This document shows, in pieces, positions 1 to 11,048 of a stretch of DNA of 64,000 nt (position 1 is the first letter of the stretch; every line of letters starts with the position of its first letter). A model generated the notes under the pieces. That model was not told the origin of the DNA, ran no database searches, and saw nothing but the letters and a program-made list of their open reading frames with translations. The translations under genes were made by a program, and so were the position numbers. Source of the stretch: Sternotherus odoratus (taxonomy: Eukaryota > Chordata > Testudines > Kinosternidae); assembly GCA_032164245.1 (NCBI GenBank), contig JAVMKO010000003.1:133121924-133185923 (forward strand). Direction: 5' to 3'.

Positions 1-431
1 GTCCTACTGAATTTTGGAGGAAGGCAAGAAGTATTTGATTAAATAGAAAGAAATCCAAAGAAAAGCCACAGAGAAGAAATGGCAAGTGTTCAAGGAAAAT
101 ATACACCCGAGGACTGAGTGAGTAGCGGCTAGTAGTAAGTTCAGCAAAAATTAAAATGAGATAAAGCAGATGAAAAGTGAAAATTTGTCATTCAAAAAAT
201 AAGAATGGGTAACAATGTGTACAGAATATAAAAGCCTAATCCAGTGAGGTGCTGAGTTTCTTCAATTCCCTTGAAATCAGAGGGAATTTAAGGTGCTCAA
301 TCTCTTGCAAGACTAAGATCTAATGGCTAAAGGTGACTGGAAAGCTAAAATGAAGAGTTTAAGAAATTGTAAGCAAAGCAAAGGTAAAACAGCGAGAGTA
401 AGAGTAACATAGAGGTTATGATAAACACTAA
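1..431. other. Non-coding background
   Basis: The strand shown is A- and G-rich, with many stops in all frames. I see no gene, RNA or repeat that I can name. It ends at the left edge of a MITE. Confidence 0.6.
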
Positions 432-733
432 GGGTATGTCTTCACTACCCACCGAATCGGCGAGTAGCCATCGATCTTCTGGCGATCGATTTCTCGCATC
501 TGATGAGGACGCGAGAAATCAATCGTTCGCGGCTCCCCCGTCGACTGCGTAACTCCAGCTTGCCGGGAGACGCAAGCTGGAGTCGATGGGGGAGCGCGCC
601 GCCGGGCGCCGCCGCTGTGAGGACGGACGGTAAGTCGACTGCAGAGACGCAAACTTCAGCTATGTGATTCACGTAGCTGAAGTTGCGTATCTGCAGTCGA
701 TTCCCCCCCCCCCCCCCCAGTGGAGAGCAGCCC
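432..733 (+). mobile_element. GC-rich palindromic MITE (Harbinger-like), about 300 bp
   Basis: This is a non-autonomous DNA transposon. The left end GGGTATGTCTTCACT follows TAA at 429-431. The right end, read in reverse (GGGCTGCTCTCCACT), is an imperfect inverted copy. The interior carries nested palindromes, for example an arm CAGCTATGTGATTCACGTAGC at 658-678, minus its last base a near-perfect hairpin. The reverse complement of 60237-60531 aligns with it along most of its length, so they are one family in opposite orientations. A run of 16 C at 703-718 sits just inside the right end, where the other copy has no such run. TAA/TTA flanks suggest the PIF/Harbinger superfamily, which is inference. 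Open frames crossing it are spurious. Confidence 0.8.
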
Positions 734-3400
734 TTTGATGTAATAAGAAAGGTCATCAAAGGAGGCATTAGGTCTTGTAAGAGAAACTTTTCCAAGGAAT
801 ACAGTAGATAGACTCTAAAAGGCTATTTGAGCTAGTGTCAAACACAGAAACAAGGGGAAACGAGCTGTAGTTAAAGAAAGGGCCAAGTGCTCTAGGAATT
901 TAGGCAGCATTTCTTTAGCGAGAACAGTTAATAATGTATGTGCATTGAACTACTAAGGGCAGTAACTGGAGCAATAGAAGTATGAAGGAAAATATTTTAG
1001 GGTGTACGTGCTAACGTTCTTCTTTGCCTCCTTCTCTCTTGACATTTTGTATTAGTTCACCATACGGGAATAGTACATTAATACTATCTTCAGAGTTTGT
1101 TTTCTCATCTTCCAAAGTGAACAACCTCCTCTCTCTTCACCTGCTGCTTTTAAAAAAATCTGAAGTATTTTTTTCCTCTTTCTTTTTTTTTTTTAACCTG
1201 AAGTGTTGTCTGAAATGACTTTCTTCCAAGATCCCACCATTTGATAAAAGGAATAAAATACAGAAAGATAAGTTCCTAAAATCACTCTGGGCTTTCTTTA
1301 ATGATAATCATTAGCCCTGTTCTGAACTCTGTTGACAAAATCAATCTTGGAATATTCTTAAAAGCAGAGCCAGTGTTTCTTTAAAGAGAGAAAGACTTAC
1401 TTAGAAGTTCTAATGAAACTGACCTAATTCTTCAGTTATATGCTAACTTTTTTTAAACAAAGAATAAAATAAAGGTAGTCTGGAAATGATGCATATTGAT
1501 TCCAGTAAATGAAGAGGTCAGAACCTTGACTGCAAAGTTAATTTCTCAGTAGCTGCCTAAAATGTTCTTCCCTGAAGAACACCCGATATTGTTGCATGCA
1601 TCTTGATAACCAACATGGAGATTATATATTAATATATACAGGCGAAGACAGAGACAGAGAGAAAATACTTAACAGTCAAAGAATGAGGGAATCATGCCAT
1701 TACTCATAAGTGGCACAGCCGTGAATGAGTTACTCAGTCATCTTTTAGCAAGTGCAATGTTCTTCGCTATTTTTAAAATGAATTTAGCTGCACTTACTAG
1801 CACCACCAGACTTAAGGATCTGGCACTATTGCTAAGGATCTGTAAGTGGTTTCATCATAAATCGAGGAGTTTAAAATCTTAAATATGAGTATTAATGTCA
1901 GAGGTCTAGGCAAACACCGTTTTTTAAAAAATACTTGAAACAACTGGCTTTACGTTTCAAAGCCGTATTAAAGAAAGGTTTACTTGAGGTAGATGAAGTA
2001 TTTTGGGCCCGTCATAGCTTACAGGCCCAGAGCAAGACTAGCAGCATTAAAAATTAACTTGCCAGTTTTGTTTTGGTTCACTCTTCCTGTGAATGGGGTT
2101 TTGGTAAATTTTGCTTTCTGTCTTGTGTATAAGAGCTGAGCCAAGGAGGCAAGTTGAACAGACAGGGTAATGTGGAGACTTGTGTCCAAATCAGGTGCAT
2201 GCAACACCCTGCAATCATTATCAAAATAAGCACCCTGAGTTTATCATGGGTGGTTCAGTAGACAAAAAGGCTTCCATCTATTTTTGTACTTTTACATAAA
2301 GACATAATTACAGCATTTTTCCATGGTGCCTCATTAAACTATTGTGACATCTGCCCTTTCATGAAATGAGATTTGTAGGTACATGAGGACATAGTGTCAG
2401 TTGGTTATGGCACATTGATGTGATGAGGACACGATGCAATACTGTTGTGTTGCAAAGCTGTGCAGCAGGGCAACGTCATGGCATTGCATTGCTCAAAATA
2501 CATTTTTCTGTATGGTCAACTTGCAAGATGTGGAAAGGAAACTGTGAAACAGGCTAGGTAGAATTTAGACGATGCCATTGCCTTTGTTTCAGATTGACTG
2601 ATGACATTTCTAGGATCAGGACCATATGGTTGGTTTTTTGTTTTTTGTTTTTTAATACTATTTTTAAATTTGATTCTGTTTTGAGCCTGCCAACACCTTC
2701 ACACGGAGACCCTTAAAAACAGCTTTGTCTTTTCAAATAAAATCTCTTAAGCTTAGAATTCTTTATATGGGCCATAGTCCTCTATGGTATTTATATGAAA
2801 AGTAAAACTGCCTTGTTGCATCCCGAGCTGGAACATGAGCAATGAGGAATTTTACTGTGAATTGTATTTTTTTAGATCTTTGCTATTCATGTACATGTTA
2901 TTGTGTTAGGGACAGATTCTGAACAGCCCTACATTGGTGCACAAAGTGGGAGAGGGATTAAGATCCTACTACCCCTGCACTGTTCCCTGTACACTTTACT
3001 GGAGAGAACCAGCACTGCACTAGGACTATATGGCTAGTGGATTTAGCCTTCCCAAAGGGAGCAAGGAGCAGCGAGGCGGAGTCAGTCACAACTGCTCCTG
3101 GGGTTCCCTCTGCAATGTGTCTTCCTCCACACACCCCTCACTACAGACCTTAAGTAGCACTTAATGTTCATATCCACAGTATAACAATTGATGCTATGAA
3201 GAAAGCATGTCCGACTAATACATAAAACGCCGCTAACTTGCAACAGCTCCCTTGACGTGATATTGAGTCTGAAGAACTTTCATATTCTGTAATATGTGTG
3301 CTGCACATTTCTTTCCTTATTCATATTTTTATTTTTTGGTTATCCTAAAGCGTCTTTCATGCAAATATATTACAAAATACCACACCACTAGTCATCCATA
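734..3400. other. Non-coding background, no gene seen
   Basis: AT-rich sequence with short homopolymers (T-runs near 1190 and 2640). No open frame is longer than about 65 codons and none resembles a known protein. A stretch at about 2910-3130 has the flavour of a degraded palindromic MITE, but I could not pair its ends. Confidence 0.6.
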
Positions 3401-3477
3401 GGTCCAGTCCAGAATTCCTTACTCAGACAAAACTCCTGTGGGAGTTTGCTTGAGTAAGGAGTGCAGGCTTTGGCCCT
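3401..3477. mobile_element. Short palindromic MITE
   Basis: Arms TTCCTTACTCAGACAAAACT and a matching inverted arm at about 3442-3466 surround a core of about 10 bp. The ends read GGTCCAG and TGGCCCT. Many related 60-120 bp palindromes occur in this window, several with a GAAGTCAATGGG-like core. Such short palindromic elements are abundant in turtle DNA, and each copy depends on an outside transposase. The superfamily is not determined. Confidence 0.65.
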
Positions 3478-4880
3478 GTAGGTGAAGCATGAGGGCTGCA
3501 ATGAGTCATAGTGGTGAAATATTTTGATATGGAAGGACAAGGATAAACAAGTCTGCACAATGTTGTTGGATGAACTTCTTCAAAAGATTTGGAAGTTTGT
3601 TTTTTAAATTGGTGTACCAAAGAGTTCAGATGCTAATCTGAACCTTTTGAGGTTCCTTATCTCTCTTTCTCTGCAGTTTCTTTAATAGTCCCCTGGCTTC
3701 CCACTTCCTCCCAGAGAATAGCTATATCCCCAGTATTCCTACACTCCCTGCTTCGCTGCAGTCTCTTCTCTTAACTTCAGCAGAAGGCAGCCTTCCCTTC
3801 AGCATCCCTTCACCAAACTGTAACCAGGTTCCAGCATTTTCATCACTCTGAAACCGTTCTGAGGCTCTTGTTATTCAACAACCCTCCCACCACCATATCT
3901 GCAATAGACACTTTACTCAGAACCACCCACTTTCCCAACAGGGCCATTCAAATTCCCCGTCTCACTAGAGCTCCCAAACACCAGGCCACTTGGTCTGTGT
4001 TTTTAACGTTCTAAGTCTCATCAGATTTGGCAGCTTCTCTCAGCACCTCTATATTCAAAATGTCATGTGCTCCAGAGTACATGCATATTCTTTCCTGAAA
4101 GGCACCGACCAGGGTATTTTGTCTTTTTAAGTTCATATGGTCCCTATGGGTCTTTCCCAGAAATCACATACAGGTTGTTGGGTTTCCTGTAACTTTAAAA
4201 ATGAAGATTGCAAAGGTCTTGTCAGGGAGTACATTAGGGATTTGCCTGAAATCTGGGCTGATTTTTATTTCGGTGTATGTTACTAGTTAGCTGCTCCTTC
4301 GTGCAAAGGCCAAGCTGCGAAGAGAATCACCGAGCAGTGCAGAGAAACCGGTAGTCCTAGGGAGGATTAAGTTCTGTTTTCCATCAGAGCCTTTGACGAT
4401 GCTACTAAAATTAAGTGAAACTATTTCAAAAAGATAATTTGTGTGAGTCATTTACAAAGCAGCAGAGCTTGTTGTTGAAAAAAGAAACATTTTTAAAATT
4501 TCAAAATAAATGAAATCTTTAAACCAAATCTTTCCCCCCCAAACTTAGGAACCAGTGGAATAGGAATACAAGGTAACTGATATTCAGCACAGGCTACTAT
4601 TAGCCTTTGATGAGTGCTTCGTAATTCATACACTTAGTTATATAACACAGCGTGATGAATTGTAAGTGACACAAAGTGATGGTTCAACTAAGATTAAACT
4701 GTTACATCCACCTTATCCCTACATCACCACCCACAGCTTACTCTGGTCCTTTAGGGTATCAGTCCAGGGAGCAGCTTTTTTGACTTAAAATAAAACGAGC
4801 AGGGGAGTTGAGGGTGCAAGGTTTTGGCAGTGAGATATGGGATCAGATTAGTCTATGGTAAAAGCAGGTGCAACTCCACT
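3478..4880. other. Non-coding background with a pyrimidine-rich block
   Basis: From about 3655 to 4060 the + strand is rich in C and T and unlike the AT-rich surroundings. It could be an old unrecognised repeat. No gene is seen. Confidence 0.5.
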
Positions 4881-4882
4881 GG

Positions 4883-4989
4883 GACAGATTTTGATCTCTT
4901 TAACAGTGGTGTAAATCCTGGTGTGATTTCATTGTCCTGAAATTACTCTACTGGACTTACACCCATGTAATTGAGATCAAAATCTGGCC
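4883..4989. mobile_element. Short palindromic MITE
   Basis: Arms ACAGATTTTGATCTC (4884-4898) and GAGATCAAAATCTGG (4973-4987) are inverted copies with one mismatch at the outer edge. The interior carries the GTGTAAAT/TTACACCC motif pair common to this family. Confidence 0.7.
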
Positions 4990-5282
4990 TGTTCATTCAG
5001 TGGGCATACACTCTTACTCCAGGAGACAGTGTGGTCCATGGAGCCATTCACCTCTTCATTTGAAATTCAGCACAGATTGGTAAGGAGGGAAAATCATTGC
5101 CAACTGAGGTGATTGTGTGAAGTGGTCCAGTTTGTGGTCGTCTCAGAAGAGAGGTCAATTACTACAAGGTCACAAACATTTGGCTGCCTTTTCACCCCAG
5201 AAGATGAGACCTACAGGCTAGGATTGGGGTATGCTGGCAGTGGAAGGACGCTGCTACCTGTGTATTGTATTTAACATATCTG

Positions 5283-6282
5283 TAAAAAGGGGTGAGCAGT
5301 GAGATGAGAAAATTAGCAGATGACACACAAGTTAGTCAAGTCTCAAGAAGACTGTGAGAAATTTTAGAGAGACTTATCCAAGGTAGGTAAATGGCAACAC
5401 TATGACAGTATGAAATTCATTGTTGATAAATGCAAAGTAATGCACATTGGAAAGAAAAAATTGCACTGTTTATCTGCCTGATTGGACTCTAAATTGACTG
5501 CATCAACTCAGGAAAGGGACCAGCCATCACTATTGACAGCTCAATGAAGACCTCCGTTCAGTGTAGAGCTGCAGGTAGAAAAGCAACTGAACTTTAAGGG
5601 TACATAAGGAATGGGATGAAGAATAATATGGAAAATGTTATAATGCTATTATGTAAATCAGTGCTACAGCCTCATCAGTATTGGTCACACCATCTCAAGA
5701 AAGATATTACAGATTTACAAAGGGTTCAGAGATGGGCAAAAGTATGACGAGGGGTATGGAAAAGCTTGTATATGCAGAGAAACCGAAAAGAATAGGATTG
5801 CTTACCTTAGCAAGGAGATGACTGAAAGGGGACATGATAAGAATATACTAAATAATGAATGTAAGAAAGTCATTTGGGAACTTCTTGTATCACGATACAG
5901 ACAGCAAAGAACACAGGGAAATTTAGTGAAATGTGGCAAATGTAAAAGTGGAAGGAAATGCTTTTTTTACATGATGTATAATTAGGCAGTAGAATGCTTT
6001 GTCCCATTGTCAAAGCCAAGAACTTAGCAAGATTCGAAAGAGGGACTGGGGAGCTATATGGATGAGAATATCCAGAGTAGTTAAAGGGATACAAACTTCA
6101 TGCTAATTATTAGGAGGACACTTTCCTAGGAGGCAGACTATCACATTGCTGCACACTGCAAGATTTCTTGCACCTTCCTGTGGGGGAAACTGATTCTGGT
6201 CACACTCAAAGATGGGATACTGAACAAGTAGATCAAGGGTCTGATTTAGTATGGCCGTTCCTATGTGCCTGCTGGTTGGCTA
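5283..6282 (+). mobile_element. Old CR1 LINE remnant, 3' part
   Basis: This is a decayed copy of the last third of a CR1-type non-LTR retrotransposon. Recognisable landmarks appear in the CR1 order: the GCAGATGACAC block after the reverse-transcriptase active site (about 5316), a TGCAAAGTAATGCACATTGG block (about 5431), a CAGTATTGGTCACACC-like block (5677), a TTACAAAGGGTTCAGAG block (about 5714) and a GGTCTGATTTAGTATGGC tail ending in TTCCTATG (6238-6265). All frames are broken by stops, so it is inactive. It is clearly older than the CR1 at 15618. Confidence 0.8.
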
Positions 6283-6329
6283 ATATTGATACTTTAGTTG
6301 CTATTGATGTCCAGCAGGGGCTCACATTG

Positions 6330-6465
6330 ATGTTACGTTGTATAAGGTCTTTGGGACAGGGTCCTTCTCTTTGTTGTGTGTTTGTACAGTGCCTAGCACA
6401 GTGGGGCACTGGTCCATGACTAGGACTCCTACATGCTACTGCAATCCAAATAATAAATAATAGTA
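6330..6465 (+). mobile_element. L2/CR1-type retroposon 3' tail
   Basis: The stretch contains TTTGGGACAGGGTCC, TGTACAGTGCCTAGCACAGT and a terminal AATAATAAATAATA repeat. This layout is the 3' end of an L2-like LINE or a SINE that copies such a tail. The AATAATA array marks the 3' terminus and so the + orientation. No coding part is left. Confidence 0.65.
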
Positions 6466-7304
6466 ATGTAAACATAAAACCATGGAAAATTGTGAAATGT
6501 CAATACTAGGTTGTGTTCAATGTGATTTTTTTTTTAATTACCCACAGTTGTCACACTTCTCCCTCTATACTGGAAAGAGTTTGTGAAAGGAGAGAAAATA
6601 ATACTGAATAAAACATTTCAGTATTATTGGGATCCAGAGTTCAAGTCCACCTCAAGGGCCTAAATAAAATGATATTTGTCATTTTAGCCTAATTCCCAAT
6701 GGATGGGACCCGCCCCATCACATGCATCATGTGGCCCAATTTACCGTTTCTGGTCAGGAGAGATCTAGGTCTGGAAATTGAACTGCCTCTGGAGACTGTC
6801 AGTGCTATACTCACCCATTGATGCATGTGTAACTCTTAATAACACTAATGTGAGCGTGCATCATAGGGGGGGAAATATACCCCTCACAATATTTGTCCCT
6901 GTGTTGTTTCTCCCACTAACTGCTTCCTTTAGCCTCTGCAGCAGCACTACAGAACTGCCTGTCGCCTATAAAGAATTATCATTTTTTCTCTTTCTCTCTC
7001 TCTCTTTCTTTCCCTCTATATATATCAGATCTCAAAATTCTCTAAAGGAGGTGACCACCCCCTGCTGTTGAAAATTCTTCAAGGGGACTCAGAGTGCCAA
7101 CGAATAGTCCCAAAATAAGGCACTGTAAATCTAGGCAATCCTCGGAGGTTAATAAAGTTCACTGATGCTTAAATTAGATCAGTGTAATTCACTGCATCTC
7201 TAGTGGAAATTAAATTAGCGTTTAAAACTAAAGAGCAAGCTAGCCAGGTTCAGGAGCACATTTGGGATGCAAAAGGCATTAGGTCTATTGCTGACTTTTC
7301 TATT
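6466..7304. other. Non-coding background
   Basis: Contains a CT-rich low-complexity tract (about 6983-7016) followed by a short TA run. Nothing gene-like is seen. Confidence 0.55.
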
Positions 7305-7375
7305 GCTTTGGTGCCTTGAGCTCCTCAGATAAAAAGTGCTCTATAAATGCAAGGAATGACTATTTCTATTTATTG
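7305..7375 (+). mobile_element. L2/MIR-like retroposon 3' tail
   Basis: The stretch reads GTGCCTTGAGCTCCTCAGAT, then AAGTGCTCTATAAATGCAAG and a short terminal T/A repeat. This resembles a 3' tail seen in reptile L2-like elements. The fragment is short, so the family call is tentative. Confidence 0.5.
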
Positions 7376-8775
7376 TTATGTATGTTGCTGCTATTTATTT
7401 TCTATTCCAACTTACTCATCCTTCCCTATACGGCTTCTCAAAAAAAAAAAAAGATCAGGGATAATGTCATAGTTTCTTTATGTTCCATTATTATTGCTAC
7501 AGCAAATTCATTACATTTCCTTCATGTAGCTCCAGAGTTTAACCAGCAAGCCCCACCCTGATCCCAATAACTCCCAAGTTCCCCCTGATGGCAAATCTGC
7601 AGTCTTTCCTAGACTTAAAAAATGGGGGGAAATACAGTGTTCTTCTACAGGTCACTGGGACTAATGCATCTGAAGTAAATATGGACTTTTCTTATTTTTT
7701 ACACGATACTGTGTCAGGGTGGTGATTGCATTCTGGAAATGGATGCACAACATGACTAAAGGCCTGTTCTTCCTTAATGTAGCTAATTAAAACTTGCCTC
7801 AAATATTAACTATGGGACTGATTCTGTGCTCCTCCATCAGTCAAAACTTATTAACACCAATCTTAGCCTCTTATCATTGTAGTATCTTAGCACCTGTGAG
7901 ATTTAAGCACTGGAGAATGTAGCCCCATGTTTTCATACAGCAATCCCTTTTTATGGCATGAGGGTTTAGTTTTGGAGCTTTGACAGGCTGGCTGTATTGC
8001 CAGTAGGAAATTGTGTGCAGTTAAACATTTTAATTTGGTTAGAAAATCTGTGTGTGGTTCTGAGATAAGGTACAAGAGAAAATTATGTAACTACTGTGCA
8101 TCTCTTGTTCAGATTTAGAATTAAAAAGTATAAAGGAAGTGTGACAACAGTACTAACACACATCTTTTTACGTTTTTCTGAGCATTTTTTCATTCCCTTA
8201 TTTGATATTCTGGACCAGAACTTTTTGGAAGACACCTACTGTAAAAAACAGAACACTCCAATTTCCAAATGCTGACAGATATTTATTCCTGATATAAAAC
8301 ACCAATGGATAGAAGTGTAAAGTAGGAGATGGAACTACTGCATAGAGCCAAATACTGTACTGTCACCGCCTGCATGCTTTCTGGGAAACTGTTGTACAGC
8401 TGTGTGGTTGGAAAGTAAAATCTCATGAAAGTAAAATCAACATAAAAGTCAAGTTTGGACTATTTTAATTCATATTTATGAATTTGAAAAACCTCTACCA
8501 TGATCTTATCTGGAGCTGTGGTAGCAGTTGACAACAAATGTGCCCTTGAGAATGCTGCCTTACTGCAACAAAATAGAATCCCTCTGACTTCCACTCTCTT
8601 GTTTTGTTTTAGTAATTACTATTAACTTGTATGCCACAGTAGATTTCTGCTGGCCTGGAACTCTGGCTTTCTAGTAGCTACTGTGCAATGGGCCCACCAG
8701 TGCGCCCACAAGAAGCAGGAGACACTTATATCATCATGGACTCTTGTGTTCCTGAGCTGCTGGAAATTCTACATC
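7376..8775. other. Non-coding background
   Basis: AT-rich sequence with an A-run at 7440-7452. Nothing else is recognised. Confidence 0.55.
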
Positions 8776-8892
8776 ATAAGAACATAAGAATGGCCGTACT
8801 GGGTCAGACCAAAGGTCCATTCAGCCCAGTATCCTGTCTACCGACAGTGGTCAATTCCAGGTGCCCCGGAGTGAGTGAACCTAACAGGCAAT
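8776..8892 (-). mobile_element. CR1-like LINE 3' end, reverse orientation
   Basis: It begins with two copies of a CATAAGAA-type repeat, followed by TGGCCGTACTGGGTCAGACC and AAAGGTCCATTCAGCCCAGT. On the minus strand this is a LINE 3' terminus ending in a TTCTTATG repeat, the arrangement used by CR1-like elements. Only the tail is present, as expected of 5'-truncated insertion. The exact clade (CR1 or L2) is not resolved. Confidence 0.75.
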
Positions 8893-9157
8893 GATTGAGA
8901 AATGTAGAAGTTTATTATACCAATGCTGTTAAGGCTTTCCTTCCTTCCGGCTTTCCTTCTCTTTCTTTTCTAAAACAAAAAACCGACCCTCTCCTTTGTA
9001 CTCTAGGTGTCTGCACTCCAAAATATTCATACTTTTATTGAACAAACAAAAAAAATTATAAGCTCTCCTTGCCCCTTTCAAGAATCAGGATTCACAAATG
9101 CTATACCCTTCCCCTTCCAAATTCTGCCCTCTCCCAATCTCAAACTCAAAAGTCTAA

Positions 9158-9284
9158 GGCTATGTCTATACTGCAATAAAACATCTGTAGCTGGCCTGTG
9201 CCAGCTGACTCTGCCTTGCAGGGCTTGGGTGGTGGGGCTAACACGGGCCAGCTGCAGGTATTTTATTGCAGTGTAGACATACCC
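9158..9284. mobile_element. Palindromic MITE, 127 bp
   Basis: The terminal inverted repeats of 24 bp (9158-9181 and 9261-9284) differ at two positions. The homology continues inward to about 34 bp, through CTGTAGCTGGCC and GGGCCAGCTGCAG. The ends (GGCTATGTCT and AGACATACCC) are close to those of the 300-bp MITE at 432. TAA precedes it and TGA follows, consistent with a decayed TWA target duplication. It has no coding capacity. Confidence 0.85.
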
Positions 9285-9842
9285 TGAGAGCCCATGTTGG
9301 TGAAGATCTGAAAGATTTGGCCTGCTAGTTGCAGCTTTGGTTTCCCCTGCCAAAGCAGGGTGCTTACAAGGTGTACGATAGGAATATAGTGAAAAACTTG
9401 CCATGTTGTTAACATTGTCTGATCCTTACCAAAGCTGAAGTAACCATATTCATTGTGAGCATCAAGAAAACCCCTCTCTGGACTTATAGGAAAGCAACTG
9501 GCCTAGCTAGGCACAATTCACCTGTATCCCACGCAGTATCTCTACTGAAGAAGCATAAATGTGATTCACAAAAGCTAATTACAATGATTTCATCAAGTCA
9601 ATTCCAAGAGGGGGTTATGAGATCTACATTCCCTGCATAGCTGAGGAGTGTGGAGAACTTATCAAGCAATGTGATGAAATGGCTGACTCAGGCATTGCTA
9701 CACATTAGACAGCTTGAACAATTTTAGAAGAGCAAGATTCGAGCAGGCTATAAGTGGAACTAAACATCTCAATATCCAGCTGCAAAGCCTAAACAGTAAT
9801 CAGAAAACTTGGTGATGTTCAGAAGCCTCCAACACAGCACCA
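9285..9842. other. Undetermined; possibly upstream part of the LINE relic
   Basis: No gene is seen. Sequence from about 9480 has a more coding-like composition and runs into the reverse-transcriptase relic. It may be the decayed upstream part of the same LINE, but no motif proves it. Confidence 0.4.
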
Positions 9843-10762
9843 TTACCCAGTGTCTCCAAACAGCATTGCTATCCACTTGATAAATAAGTCAGATGGGGCA
9901 AAAAGATTGAAGGAGAGAGGGGAAAGAAATGGTGACAATACAAACAGTGCATACCTAAACTTAAATACTCCCAGCCTTGCAGATGAAATAGAAAGGGTGA
10001 TCAAAATACTGAAAATAGGTGAACCTGTGGACTTGATAACATCTCTCCCTGAAGTCTTGAAAAACAATGGCAAACACTGGTTAGCCATCTTTCTATCTAG
10101 AGTCATCCAGGAGAAGAAAATACCTAAGATTTAGTATAGAAGAAAAGTAATAGTCTTGCCAAAATCAGAGAGAGATCCCCAACTCATAACAAGTTACCAC
10201 CCTATATCTTTGCTAAGTGCATGTATAAATTACTTGAAAGGTTTTTCCTACAAATAATTGCCTATACCATTGATAATATCTTGAGTGTAGATCAAGCAAG
10301 GTTCAGACCGAACGGCAGTCCCTGTGATCAAATGCTGGCTCTGACCACCTAGGTCAAGAATGGCTTCCAGACAAATCACACTGACAGTAAATCTTACTGA
10401 TACATATAGCACAATCTGGCATACAGGCCTACTGGACAAGCTGTCATTGGTCTTACTGAATTGGGTTGTCGGGGGGAGGAGGGGATAGGGATAGTTCGGT
10501 GATTTGAGCATTGGCCTGCAAAACCCAGGGTTCTGAGTTCAATCCTTGAGGGGGCCATTTAGGGATATGGGGCAAAAATGGGATTGGTCCTGCTTTGAGC
10601 AGGGGGTTGGACTAAATGATCTCCTGAGGTCCCTTCCAACTCGGAGATTCTATGATTCTGTGACTTGGAAAAAAACTCCTGGAGGTGCCAAAACAATGTC
10701 AAAGCACAGAACACCACTACCAAGCATTTTATCTATGCAGACGACATCAGTCTGACACATAA
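9843..10762 (+). pseudogene. Dead non-LTR retrotransposon reverse transcriptase
   Basis: A frame at 9850-10134 gives peptides typical of LINE reverse transcriptase before the catalytic site: an EIERVIKILK-type helix, a SLPEVLKNNG segment, and IFLSRVIQEKKIPKI. The next stretch gives LPKSERDPQ, then a frame-shifted equivalent of SYRPISLLS (10192-10218), and an LSVDQARFRPNGSPCDQMLA segment (10281-10340). After a SINE insertion (10471-10662) a short piece encodes FIYADDISLTH (about 10728-10760), containing the YADD active-site box. Stops and frameshifts make it inactive. About 100 residues normally between these parts are missing or unrecognisable. It belongs to the Jockey/CR1/L2 type broadly; the clade is not assigned. 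Confidence 0.8.
10471..10662 (+). mobile_element. Cryptodiran tRNA-derived SINE (copy 1)
   Basis: The 5' part is a tRNA-like promoter. A degraded A box (TAGTTCGGTG, 10492-10501) and a B box (GAGTTCAATCC, 10535-10545) would be read by RNA polymerase III. A linker GGGGCCATTTAGGGAT follows. The tail, from GGTCCTGCTTTGAGCAGGGG at 10586, is the CR1 3' end and finishes in ATTCTATGATTCTGTG. It is full length and inserted in the LINE relic. No clear target duplication is visible. SINEs of this build are characteristic of turtles. Confidence 0.92.
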
Positions 10763-11048
10763 GGCTTGTCTTCACTACTGCTACTAAATCATCACCACTG
10801 CCATTAATGTGGCAACCTGAATTCAGTGAGTCTGGTGAAAACGCACTAAGTCAATGGAAGAGCGCTCTCTGGTCAACTTCATTACTCCATTTTATGAAAG
10901 GCAGAAGCTGTGTTGACAGGAGAACATCTCTCGTTGACATAGCACAGTCTAGACACTGCTTTAAGTCGATGTAAGTTGCATCGACTTAAATTATGTAATG
11001 TAACTAATGTAACTTACATCGACTTACCTTTTTAGTGTAGACAAGGCC
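10763..11048. mobile_element. Palindromic MITE with 16-bp inner inverted repeat
   Basis: The ends are GGCTTGTCTTCACT and AGTGTAGACAAGGCC, imperfect inverted copies. TAA precedes the element and TCA follows, which may be a decayed TWA target duplication. Inside, TAAGTCGATGTAAGTT (10962-10977) and its exact reverse complement (11011-11026) frame a short loop that also contains GCATCGACTTA. It lies directly after the YADD box of the LINE relic. The terminal TGTCTWCACT motif links it to the other MITEs in the window. Confidence 0.82.

Noticed and set aside
432..733. CpG island promoter
   Set aside because: The CpG-rich patch is explained by a MITE with inverted ends and a sister copy at 60237-60531.
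2910..3130. Degraded palindromic MITE
   Set aside because: The start GACAGATTCTGAACAG is suggestive, but I could not find a matching inverted end.
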